A stretch of 64,000 bases of DNA from Embiotoca jacksoni. Taxonomy: Eukaryota; Chordata; Actinopteri; Embiotocidae. Each line of letters begins with the position of its first letter. The stretch's first letter is position 1. This document shows positions 24,516 to 34,330 of this stretch, in pieces. The stretch covers positions 62,001-126,000 of the forward strand of contig JAKOON010000123.1 in assembly GCA_022577435.1 (NCBI GenBank), in the 5' to 3' direction. The position numbers were made by a program, and so were the translations under genes. The notes under the pieces were generated by a model. The model made no database searches and had not been told where the DNA came from. It saw only the letters and a list, made by a program, of their open reading frames with translations.

Positions 24516-25559
24516 TTAGAACAAGGTGGTAAGTTAACCTCAGAAGGTTTAAAACGGTGTGAAGGAGCACACTTTGAGGGATATGATATCAGCTGCACAC
24601 ATGTAAAATGTATATTTATACAGTTGTTTTTTTCATCGTTACATAACTATATACTGCGCATATAAGAGAAATGTGCTGCTTCTAAAGATATCTCAGAAAA
24701 GCCGAGACAGCATTTCTTGTGGGAAAAAAAAAAAATCAATATATAAAGTATGTCTGTGGTTTCCTATTGAGCTTTAAACAAAACAAAACAAAGTGCATGA
24801 AACTAAAGACTCAAAAAAACACTTCACAAATAAAGAAATTAAATTAAATACAAAAGAGACAAAGACTTCTGTGAATCTGGAAGCTGGACTGCAGCTTAAA
24901 AGGTTCACCTAAAGATGTAGCCGATAAGAAATCGGAGGCAAGTTATTTCTTGAATTACTTTGTGCATGATTTAGGGTTGTACAAAGGATTAGACAAAAAG
25001 GCAAATTCTTTTACCGTCTAAACTTTAAGCCATAATTTATATATCCTAAAAACAACTTTGTCTTTGGACTGCGAACACAGTGCTATCCCTCAACTGCAGA
25101 CGGGCATGTATAAAATACTTAATATCACAATTGACATCCAATTAACAACAAACCAAACTACAATTAAAAACAGTTCAAACATCCATCTGTTTGAACTGGT
25201 TACAGTTTTACAGGTTTGTTTGCATTGCCAGTTGGTACCATTTCCTTTCTGCTATTACTGTTGCTGCAGTGGCTTCCTGTGCTTGAAGGCTACAACCTAG
25301 TTTATGACTGTTGACCCAATAAACAGTGTAGCCCTTTAAAAAAACAAAAACAAAAAAAACCCACCAAATTCCCTATTATCTACAATTTTACACTAATTAT
25401 GCACATAGTCCAAAAACCCAGACTAATGGGGTTGATTTAATCTGTTTATTATGCCGTATTCATGAGCCGGGTTTCTCAACGTTACGATGAGAGTAAACCT
25501 GAAAAAAATAAATAAATAAAATTGAAAGAATGTAACTACAGGCTTTTGACATCAAAAAG
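24516..25559. other. Non-coding AT-rich sequence
   Basis: Unique-looking AT-rich DNA with short A runs. No exon pair, RNA gene or element was recognised. Confidence 0.45.
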
Positions 25560-25880
25560 TTGCACGTTGTAGCTGTGAGATATCACCGAGTTGTGGAGGC
25601 TTTTGTCTGCTCATCCTCACAACCTGAAGAGATCAATTTCCTGTGGCTCAGCTCACTTTTGTGTGGCCTCAGAGATTCTGTTAGAGGGGATAATTGTTGT
25701 CTTCCATACACTGGCGCTTTGGCTGCAGAGACTCACCTGGAAAAGTACATGCGATGCGGTGCACAGAAATCGATACCGCCATGCTAATTGGGCTCTCAGC
25801 AGGGAGTCAGGAAATGGCCGCAACTCGCATCCATTTTCTACAACGCAAAGATGATGAAGAGCAAAAATTGAATGCGACAT
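25560..25880. promoter_or_regulatory. Candidate conserved block with exon-like core at 25737-25837 (minus)
   Basis: Balanced-composition unique DNA. On the minus strand 25837-25737 (101 nt) is flanked by an acceptor (catctttgcgttgtag) and a consensus donor (ccag then gtgagtc). Only one frame is open. It starts after two bases, which would match the one-base overhang of the exon at 31622-31691. The peptide (…CELRPFPDSLLRAQLAW…) is aromatic- and Cys-rich and not convincingly protein-like, so exon status is uncertain. Confidence 0.3.
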
Positions 25881-26851
25881 AAAAGACTGTGAGCCTCTTC
25901 GTTACCAAGAAAAAAAAGAAAAAAAAAGAAGCTCTTCTGCAAAGAGGATACACTTCGATTTAAGCGCCTCTCATCTCGGCTTCAGATCATTCGAGTCTGT
26001 CCAAATGACGTACAGTACAGAAGTGTTGCACCAGGTACTGGAAATAATCGTTCTGTTTACATTTCTAACCACGCATTCTGTTTTGTGTGCCAGGTCTCTT
26101 ATACTGAGGGAATCTTTACCCACTTACTTTACTGTTGATACAGTAGCTTTTCTACTCGTGTTGAAAACTGCCTTTTAGAACATAATTTACAGTATCAGTC
26201 AAACAATTCTAAGAATAAAGCTCTTTTTACACACTTTTTTCACTGCTATTATGTCCAAAAAGTGATGTACAGAAAAATTACATCGAACAAAGATAAAGAT
26301 AAATACTTTTCAGTGATGGTGGAACACGGCGAAAGCAAATGTACGATACAAATAAACTACAGGCTGTGATAATGAATCTAAAAGTCAAGCATAATTACTC
26401 ACACCTAACATGTAGCTGAACACTGAAAGGCTACTAGTTTATCCATAAGTATGGACGGCGTGCTTGTATGCCCCTATGCTTGTACAGGTGTTCCTTAGCA
26501 TCATTTGTACTGCACTATTTTCTCTTTAAAAAGGTAAAACAACAACAGGAATCTACAGACACGCGACACCACAACTCTGGTTCTTCACAGGAAGAAAGAG
26601 GACCAGAAACGCTGGCTTTACTTGCGTAACTCCGTCGGTTGCAGGCAAAGAAAAACACAGGCAAAAAGGCAAATGAAGAAAAGCAGGCGAACGTCATACA
26701 TGAGGAGAGTAATTAACTGGAACGCGAGGAACGACGTTGAACAAAGACGTGACGATCTGACAACTGAAATAAGGGAGGGGGGGGGGGCAACTAAACACGA
26801 GGACTGCTGATGGGCTAATAAAACCTTTTTCACAGCAGACATCTTGATCTG
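25881..26851. other. Non-coding AT-rich sequence
   Basis: No feature is supported. Short ORFs with Lys/Arg-rich translations reflect A-rich composition. Confidence 0.45.
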
Positions 26852-27003
26852 TCACAGTAGGGACGGCACAAGTGTATTAATGACGGCTGCATTCCACTTA
26901 AGAGAGGTCCTCCTTGGTGCATGTGGGTTCCCCGTCATGGCTCACTGGGACACTTAATGGAACCGAGCCGTCATTAATACAACTATGCATCACCTACTGT
27001 TGA
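26852..27003. repeat. Imperfect inverted repeat (about 50-bp arms), possible ancient palindromic element
   Basis: The left arm (about 26852-26901) and right arm (about 26952-27003) are reverse complements with mismatches and small gaps. They share an exact 15-nt core gtattaatgacggct, then ttcca and ttaag, and an outer acagtagg block. The spacer is about 50 bp. The structure would fold into a long hairpin. Short palindromic elements of this type occur among anciently exapted vertebrate repeats, and a MITE remnant is the alternative. Confidence 0.75.
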
Positions 27004-27029
27004 ACGTCAACGTGTCAGACAGAAGTGGC

Positions 27030-27058
<29 letters not shown>
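27030..27058. repeat. G29 run
   Basis: Twenty-nine consecutive G, immediately downstream of the inverted repeat ending near 27003. It is prone to assembly or length error. Confidence 0.9.
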
Positions 27059-27061
<3 letters not shown>

Positions 27062-27540
27062 TAAACTTAAGGGCAGGAAGTAAAAGGAAGCATACACGAG
27101 AGGTAAATAATTTCAAAATAAAACAGAAATCCCAACAACAAAATGACAATTATTTTGACACCTGTTCTGCTACTGATTATTTAAAAATAGGGTTGGGTGT
27201 CGTTCAGATCTATTTTAACACAAGAGCCAGTACAATATCTGAGTTTGAGTCATTAATAAGAAGGTGATATATTTTTAAATATCTGAGAAATGTAAACAGA
27301 TTTGTATTCAAAAGGCTTCTTTTATCAAAAACAAAGTCAAACTTTTTCGATTTTAATGTCTAAAAACAAGCAGCCATACAATAAAAAAAAAAATAAGTGC
27401 TTATTCAGTTGTAATTCTGATCAAGCTATCTAATCAAATACAAAAATAGTAAAGGGATTAAAAATTCAACCAGAAATACAGTTTTCATTCAATTGTGCTG
27501 CAGACACATTTCAGTTTCTATTTTCACCTGTGGGAATAGT

Positions 27541-27795
27541 CTGTATGCACAAAGGCAACCAACCCATCTCACTGCTTTTCTTCAGACTCAGGAAATGAAG
27601 GAATAGTTAACGGCTAAGGTCCAGTAAATTATAAAGCACATAACCTGCGTCTCTTTGACAACAATCCAGCCTCACCAGAATATATGCAAAAGGGTTTTAG
27701 CAGCTATGAAACAACCAAGAAATTGCCCGACACCCTTCATTTCCTGAGTCTAAAGAAAAAGCAGTGAGATGGGTTGGTTGCCTTTGTGCATACAG
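27541..27795. mobile_element. Near-perfect 60-bp inverted repeat, MITE/foldback-like
   Basis: The left arm (27541-27600, starting ctgtatgcacaaaggcaacc) is the reverse complement of the right arm (27735-27795), with one substitution and one extra A. The central 134 bp is non-repetitive and non-coding. No target-site duplication is visible at the arm boundaries. Such high arm identity implies recent origin, gene conversion or selection for a hairpin. A foldback/MITE element is the simplest reading, and an inversion-type assembly artefact is the main alternative. Confidence 0.85.
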
Positions 27796-28009
27796 TGCAT
27801 GTTGACTCCTCTGGTTGGGATTGTTCCTCCCTCTCTTCTCTCTCTCTCTTTCAGACTCTGAATCAGCAGGTCCCTTCGGTAAACAAGGCAGAGTGATTGT
27901 TGGATTTACATATTCCTGAATAAATTATATTGCATATCTGCGATAAGCAGTGCACTACTGTTTGGTAGCTTTTCCTCCGCCTTTTCTGCCCCCTCTTCTT
28001 TCTACACCA
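27796..28009. other. Non-coding spacer
   Basis: A short CT-rich tract (27825-27855) and unique DNA; nothing else seen. Confidence 0.4.
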
Positions 28010-28260
28010 TTCACGCATGCTGCCACGAATTAACCCTGATCACCAGGGACCACGGCAAGTGAAGAAAGTGCTGCTCAAAATTCATGTTTTTCGGCGGTAC
28101 GAAAACCATGCCATTGGCCTCTGGTGGGGCCCGCACTGCCAACTACATGGATGGTTAATCAGGCCCGATAATGATGCATGCCCATGTCCGCCACCAAGGA
28201 CAAGGATAGCAGCCATGCTCAATGGCGGGAGATGGGGATAGAAAAGCCTGGGAGGAGAGG
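28010..28260. promoter_or_regulatory. Candidate conserved non-coding block
   Basis: A repeat-free segment with several homeobox-type cores (gaattaaccctgatc, ggttaatcaggcc, cgataatgatgcatgcccat) in a GC-balanced context. An open frame of 74 codons exists but lacks splice signals or domain resemblance. Enhancer function is inferred only. Confidence 0.3.
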
Positions 28261-28317
28261 AGGTGGAGATTAAAGAGACGGGAGCTCCAGAGAATCAAGA
28301 CAGTAAAAGATGAAGGT

Positions 28318-28496
28318 GGAGAGGAGAAATGGGAAGATTAGTGGAGTGGAGTGGAGTGGAGTGAGGAGAGGAGACGAGAGGAGAGGAGAGGAGAGGAGAA
28401 GAGAGGAGGGAGGACTCACAAAGATGAGTCTATGAAGGAATGCTAACGAAGTGCTCATTGGATGCGGTTATTTAATGTGGGTGCAAATTGCTATTT

Positions 28497-28536
<40 letters not shown>

Positions 28537-28545
28537 TGTGTGTAG
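28318..28545. repeat. GA/GGAGA tract and (TG)n microsatellite
   Basis: Tandem gtgga units (28342-28362) and gagag units (28364-28412) are followed, after about 85 bp of unique sequence, by a TG array at 28499-28533. Confidence 0.9.
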
Positions 28546-30224
28546 CCAGATAGGCATATGGACACGTGTGCATATTCACATAAGTGTGTCTAATGGGGCT
28601 GGGGGATGAGGTTCTTAATATGAACACATCTACTGCAACCCCGTTTTAATTACAGCCCTGGCATGCTAAAGAAATGACCATGAGCGAGAGAAGAAAAAAA
28701 TAATTCTTCCATTAAAACCGCGTGTAGGCCTCAGCCTTTTCCCTCATCAGTTCAGCTGATGACTGCTTTTTTTTTTTTTCTTCCCTTTCTCCCCCTGATT
28801 CCCCCTCACTTCCTTCGGAGAATTGGGCTGGTGGTATTTTGGCTGTGAAAAAGAAACCATCGGACGGCAGGGGCATGAATATTCCAAATGACTAATGTTG
28901 CACATGCTTATTTTTGACATATCTGGCTTCCGCAGGGAAATAAAACACTTCTAATGCAGGGGGACCATCTGTTATCTGTTGCTGGTGTTTCAGAGCAGGC
29001 GGATTCAGTGCACACACACAGGCATACACACACACACACAGGCATACACACACACAGTCAGGAACACGGGCAGACAGATCGACGCGTTCTCGCACAGCAG
29101 GGGGGAGAGGGCATACGTAGACAGCGAGACACATGCGCACGCACACACACACGTACTAACAGCACAATCCGTTGGGAACACGCACAACAGGCAGGCTCTA
29201 AACTCCTATACAAATTGAACACTCCTCTTTTTTTTTTCCTCTTTTCTTTTCTTTAATTCAGCGTGTTTGTCAAATGTGCTGCAAATCTTGCTCTGCAGGT
29301 GACAGGGAATGCACACCATTTTTTTATGCTGGCCATAAATACCCGGGCCTGTCTCCTCGCAGCAGCTGGAGCGGGATTATATGCCGGTGGTAATAAACTG
29401 GCTGCACGATAACAAAGAATGAGACGCGCGCGCAAAAAAAAAAAAAAACAGCCTTCTGCATCAGCCACGCATCTACATTAAGTGTAGCCTCCCTTCGATT
29501 TGTTGAAACTATGGCCGACGGTACAGGTGCAGGAGGTACGGTAAACAAAGCTCGCTCATGCATGGATAATCTGTTTGTTATTTTCAGACAGTCACCTGGC
29601 TTCTGGGTCTGCCATAATACTTCTATTCAAGCAATAAAGTGTTTTGGATAGCTAAATTTGCAGCAGAATTTTCTATCAGTGCCTACGCCTTCACATTTTC
29701 ACAGTAAAATGATCGTTTTAAAAAAAAGACCCACCGGGTATCTCATGCACCCCCAAAAATGATGTAGAGTATAATGTATGCAGTTGCACCAAAGGGTACA
29801 CTCCACATTTTATGCACCCAAAAACTCACTAAAACCCATTGTAACAATGTTCAATAGTCGTACTAGAGGTCAAAAACAGTCAGGTACTAAAATAGCTAAA
29901 TACTAATGAATTCATGAAAATAATTGTCCTACTTCTGAAGTTATTTCACTTAAAAGAAGTGAAGTTTTTGGCTGAAGAAAGAGGCTGTGTTCCAAATGGC
30001 GTGCTTGCCTTAGTACACTAACATATAGTACTCCTACATGTTAGTACACCGACTTGTGTAGTACTTAAATGTTGACGGGGTGGTGTGTATTTAAAATCAC
30101 ACAGTGCCATTCTGAACTTACCGAAAATAACCGTAGCATTGATATTTTTGAATAGTTTATAATTATTAATATATCAGAGCCACCATACGTGGGAATTGTT
30201 GAATTGTTGGGTTTCGCTGTATAA
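28546..30224. other. Non-coding region with CA-rich tract at 29010-29155
   Basis: Two 'cacacacaggcatacacac' blocks occur near 29012-29056 and other CA tracts up to 29150. Unique DNA around 28640-28920 is mixed with T/C runs. There is no exon pair or RNA gene. The ORFs here translate the CA repeats. Confidence 0.45.
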
Positions 30225-30328
30225 TATTGTAAAGTTCCACTGTAAAGACTTTCATGTGTTAAGTGCCATGAAATAAATAACCTGTGTTGTGATTTGGCGC
30301 TATAGAAATAAAATTGAATTGAATATGT
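30225..30328 (+). repeat. LINE-type 3' tail
   Basis: The segment ends with tgtgatttggcgctatagaa followed by ataaaattgaattgaat, the characteristic end of a common fish L2-like retrotransposon with its short ATTGA-type terminal repeat. Only the last 100 bp or so are present. Confidence 0.65.
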
Positions 30329-30699
30329 AGAATTTTCACATTCTTTTTGTTAGTTTAAAAAAAAAATCCACCATGGCTGACATCCATATAAATGACTAAT
30401 CTCACCACCGCCCCCTCACCATCAGAACAAATTTACAGTTTTTGCCCTTCAAAGTTGTGTGCATTATACATTTTTTTTATATTCTCAAATGCCAGTTAGT
30501 CAGACAGACAGACCAAAAAAGAAAAAGAGAAAATCCAAAACAATGGATTTACCGGGATATGAAACAAAGTAGTATTTCTACAACAACAGATAAGAATCCC
30601 TTCATCACATATTAATTGCTAATCAGAGCACAGGAAGTACGGTGTATTGATTAAGCTTGATTAAAGAAGCCCTATATATACTTAAACTGTAATACCACC

Positions 30700-31075
30700 G
30701 AAGGCCACGAGGGCTTGGCTCCAAAAAGGCTCCATAGACTCCCATTCAACTTCTCATGAAATACAAAGTCAATACATTTTTTTCCAATTTTTTTTGTTTT
30801 GGTATCATTCGCAGAAATCCTTCCTTCTTATTAGTTTTCTTGCAGTGCATCTGAAAATGATCCCGTCATTAATTAGATATTACGCCTCAAATAGTGTCAT
30901 TTTGGGGGTGCGTAGCTGTTTGATTGACAGGCCCGTGGTGCAGCGTGAGATCCGCCGCTCGCTGGTGTCACTTCTGCCTCCCAAATAACAAGATGGCGAA
31001 GAAGTCAAACTCGAGCCTTCGTAGCAACAGTTCACAAACCAATGGGCGACGTCACGGTTGGTTGCAGCTGGTTTA
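30700..31075 (+). mobile_element. Interspersed repeat family R1, copy B
   Basis: Blocks in order: ggctccaaaaaggctcc, cccattcaacttctcatgaa, atacaaagtcaatac, ttccttcttattagttttct, catctgaaaatgatccc, ttaattagatatta, tgtttgattgacagg, and caatgggcgacgtcacgg. The first seven align with copy C at 42.7-43.0 kb on the same strand; in copy C the seventh reads tgtttgtttgacagg. Parts align in reverse orientation with copies A and D. It carries an exact TGATTGACAG at 30921-30930. Confidence 0.8.
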
Positions 31076-31621
31076 AAACAGAATACTGATCACGGCATGT
31101 GAACTGTATTTAAGTCGACAGCACGTAACTAGTATTTAATTAAAGCATGTTTCTTTACTCATTGATCATTCTGGCAGCGTGTTGGTCCCACTCGACCATC
31201 CTCTTCTTGAGGTGAAACCATTTTAGTCCAAAACACTCGCGTGTGCTCCATCCTCACACTTTAATTTCAGGGAAGCAGTGCAAATCCTCTAAACACAGTG
31301 CAATTACACACACACACACTGTAGTTGATCCTCTGTGGATACCTTGATAAAATCGTATGACTCTGTCATCAGGTGAAGTAAGCCCACAAACCTCTCCGCT
31401 CGTGTTTGAAGAGTAAAAACAAACTTGTGACTCAATAAAAAAAGATTAATCCGACTCCAGAAATGAACCCATGTGTGTCAAAGTTATAAGCGTGTAATGT
31501 AGCTGCATCTTATGGCTGTAGCGTCATGACTGAAAAATAGAAAATGAAAAAATAAAATGGTGGGTGTAAAGGGTGGGGGTGGGGTGGGGGGGGTGCACTG
31601 TGGTATGGTTTAATAACTTAC
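31076..31621. other. Non-coding spacer
   Basis: Unique AT-rich DNA with a G-rich tract at 31563-31592. It lies in the intron downstream of the exon at 31622-31691 if that exon is real. Confidence 0.4.
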
Positions 31622-31691
31622 CTCTGTCAGCTGCCTTTAAGTGAGGATCTTCACTCACAACGCTGCCCGGTGCCCCATGTGTGTCTTTGAT
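31622..31691 (-). CDS. Internal coding exon of an unidentified minus-strand gene (third in set)
   Basis: This 70-nt exon is read from 31691 down to 31622. The acceptor is a pyrimidine-rich tract ending ttatgtgcttgtag; the donor is consensus (acagag then gtaagtt). Starting in phase 0, the frame is open for 23 codons with one base left over: IKDTHGAPGSVVSEDPHLKA, then ADR. This fits directly behind the exon at 43326-43412, which ends in phase 0. The other two frames were not needed to obtain an open reading. I do not recognise the family. The hydrophilic, Gly/Pro-containing segment suggests a linker outside a folded domain. If the exon is real, the next exon must start with two bases. Confidence 0.5.
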
Positions 31692-33289
31692 CTACAAGCA
31701 CATAATGGAAGCAGAGAGCGAGAGAAAACAAGGTCAAAGATCTATGCACTTAGAAGACCTTGGCTATCACCTGCATTAATGTATAAGGAGACAACAAAGA
31801 CAGCGCGGTTATACGCGTGTGCGCGCGCGCGCGACAAAGAAAGTGATTTTAAACGATCATCTCGGCTCAAGTCCGCGGCTCTAATACGCGCCTCCCGGCA
31901 GACACTGACGACACTTGATGTTTCAAAATACAAGGTTCCTCTGTGTGCTCGAGGAGCCTCCCAGGAGCCTTCGAAAGACAGTTTAATGATGAAAGACAAC
32001 ATGCCTGGATGCTAGTGTTCTGTTTTAGGTCGCAAGAGGGAGGAGGGGGGGGGGAAGGAGAGGGGAGGGGAGGGGAGAGGGGGAGACGAAATAATTTTCG
32101 GTCTTTAATTTTCTTTTAAAGACGCCGCCGTTCATTTAGAAAAGATTGGAGTCACATTCTGGATCGTCACGTCGTGGAAGGTTTGACGGGTGGATAATCA
32201 CCAGATACCCTCACCGAGTAAATATTGTTGACTTCTGAGCTGTAAAAATACTAATACACCGAATATCAAAATATTGATGTTTATCTGAAGCTGGGAATCT
32301 CCCGGAGGTTAGAAAAAAAAAAAAAGTGTGTTATTTCAGTTGTGCTACATTCGGTTGTTGATGCTTGCAGGCATTCTGCATTAAAGAGAACAATAAAACA
32401 TTGTGCAAAAGATGCATTCTTTTTCTGTGGCGTTCGGGATGCTGAGGACCAAATATGACAAGATTTCCACATGTGGGACAGAGGAAATATGGGTCTGATT
32501 TGATGACTTGTCGTATGCTGCCAGTTTTTTTTTTTTTTTTTCCTCCTTCCTCCCCTTCACTGGAAACTCGACTGTAAACTCCACTGTGCAAGTGAGAGGC
32601 GTCACCAAATGCAATGTGACTCACCACCTCTGAGGAGAACAGAAACCTGCTTAAGATCACTGTGACATCTCATGCAGTATTTGCAGTTCAGAATATTTTT
32701 GACAGATTGGACTGAATACAAATGTGAAAATTGTCATTCAAAAAAGAAAAAAAAGATTAAAAAAAAACACACAAAAAAACACCACCCTAGAGTTCCTCTG
32801 TTTGACAAGAATCTTAAAGAAACAACGCTCAAATGTTATTCCCATGAAGCTTAGCGAGCTCAAGTTAGACATCAGGAGGAGACTTTCTACTGAATTTCTA
32901 TCCAGTTCTGTGTTGTTTTTATCAGTTTTTTGGGTTATTGTGATCGTGTCTGTCTTAAAAAGATGTAACTAGATGAAATAAAAATATTTATTGAAGAAAA
33001 ATACTTATTGAAAATGACTCGCATCGTACGTCGTACACTCGCCACTCCATTATACCAATTACAAGGATTTAGTCTCGAGAAGGACATAACATAAGAAAAA
33101 GTAAGTGGACACACAACTGTCAGTACAAAAGGAAAAATAAAATAAATCAACTCATAGGAAAGAAAAGTCCATCTCAAATCTCAACAAACTGCATCAGAGT
33201 TACCAAGTAAGGTCGCTGATTCAATTGGCATCAACTTATATGAAATAACATGCAGTAATAAGTTCTTGCTGTATGGTATCCAGAGTGTA
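31692..33289. other. Non-coding region, intronic if the exon set is correct
   Basis: This includes a CG dinucleotide tract (31818-31834), a G-rich tract (32040-32090), a T run (32526-32542) and A-rich stretches near 32740-32780. A CPTC...H...H-like string in the minus frame (32460-32400) looks zinc-finger-like, but spacing and context do not support a C2H2 finger. Confidence 0.4.
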
Positions 33290-33545
33290 TATCCGAGGAT
33301 GCTTTACTCTTATTCAGTTTCTGATATCCGATTCCACATGGGACACGTGATCACATGTATGACACACGTTTACCACATGTTGCCACGCACGGTAATATGG
33401 GGAAAATATGTGGACAGGTCTTCACGTGGAAATCGACGAAATGAAAATGATCCAAAACGTGTTTCCCATCGGCAAAATACATGTTTCACACGTGTGTGTG
33501 GTCGCGTGTGATCCCATGACTTTTTGCACATGGGAAATTCATGTT
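33290..33545. repeat. CACRTG-rich diverged repeat
   Basis: About a dozen cacatg, cacgtg, acacgtg or catgtg cores occur within 250 bp, including gatcacatgtatg, ccacatgttgcc, tcacacgtgtgtg and cacatgggaaattc. The periodic return of the motif suggests a degenerate tandem or palindromic repeat rather than independent E-boxes. Confidence 0.5.
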
Positions 33546-34064
33546 TTGTTTTTGTTTTTCTGTAAGGGTTGGTTAACTGTTTTTGGTCAACTAAAAAAAA
33601 AAAACCAAAAAAAAAAACCATGTTACTATGGAGTTGAACGTAACTGAAATATCCTCATGGCAAAAGTCAGGACTCACCGGTCCACGCCGGCCTCGACGAG
33701 ACAAGTCTCCTGCGCTTACGAGCGGCAAAATGAATGGAAGCGTCACTTCGAGCGCGGGGCTCTCGGTCTACCTATCCTTTCATGTCCACATCATCCGGCA
33801 GTTCCTGTTTGTGTCTGAGAACGAGACGCTGGCAGAGTGAAGCCTTCCAGCGGCCAAACGCGCCGCTCTCTGAAATCAGCCGGCACAAGGAAACAGAGGC
33901 TCGCTCTTGAAAACTGCCTGCCTTTGAAGGATCTTTATTCTCCGCTCCCCGGCTCCCGCAGATGCGTGGAACTGCTCAGGACACACAATGGGTGCACCGC
34001 GGGTATTTGTCCACCGAGAGCCCGGGCCCCAGTAAACGCGAAGAGGGGGGGGCGCGCGTACCCA
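33546..34064. other. CpG-rich non-coding stretch
   Basis: CpG-rich from about 33660 to 34060. A strong minus-strand donor-like site (ggaccg then gtgagtc, near 33672) has no paired open exon of convincing length. There is no recognisable product in either strand. Confidence 0.35.
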
Positions 34065-34330
34065 GGAAGCGGCTAATTAATTGACAAGCAGATATTTCTG
34101 AAATGTATAATCATCAAACAGACTTCATTTTGTTCCCCGACCGCCATCCGCGCCAACCCATCTTCCCAGGCGACTTACTTAAGAGACTTATCTTATAAAT
34201 ACAGCCCTAATCAAAATAAATGACTAAAAGCTCTAAGGGAGTTGAAGGCTATACACTTTTACATCAGAGGAACTGATGCAATTTAAACAGCTGCCTGTGC
34301 ACCGCTGACTTAAGGTTGAAATCACACAAA
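34065..34330. promoter_or_regulatory. Enhancer-like block (candidate conserved non-coding element)
   Basis: Repeat-free DNA has gctaattaattgacaag, gtataatcatcaaac, acttatcttataaatac and ccctaatcaaaataaatg, that is, TAATTA, GATA and TAATC cores packed within about 160 bp. Conservation was not tested. Confidence 0.3.

Noticed and set aside
32400..32480. CPTC...H...H zinc-finger-like string (minus)
   Set aside because: Cys-to-His spacing and missing hydrophobic core residues do not fit C2H2 or related fingers; single occurrence.
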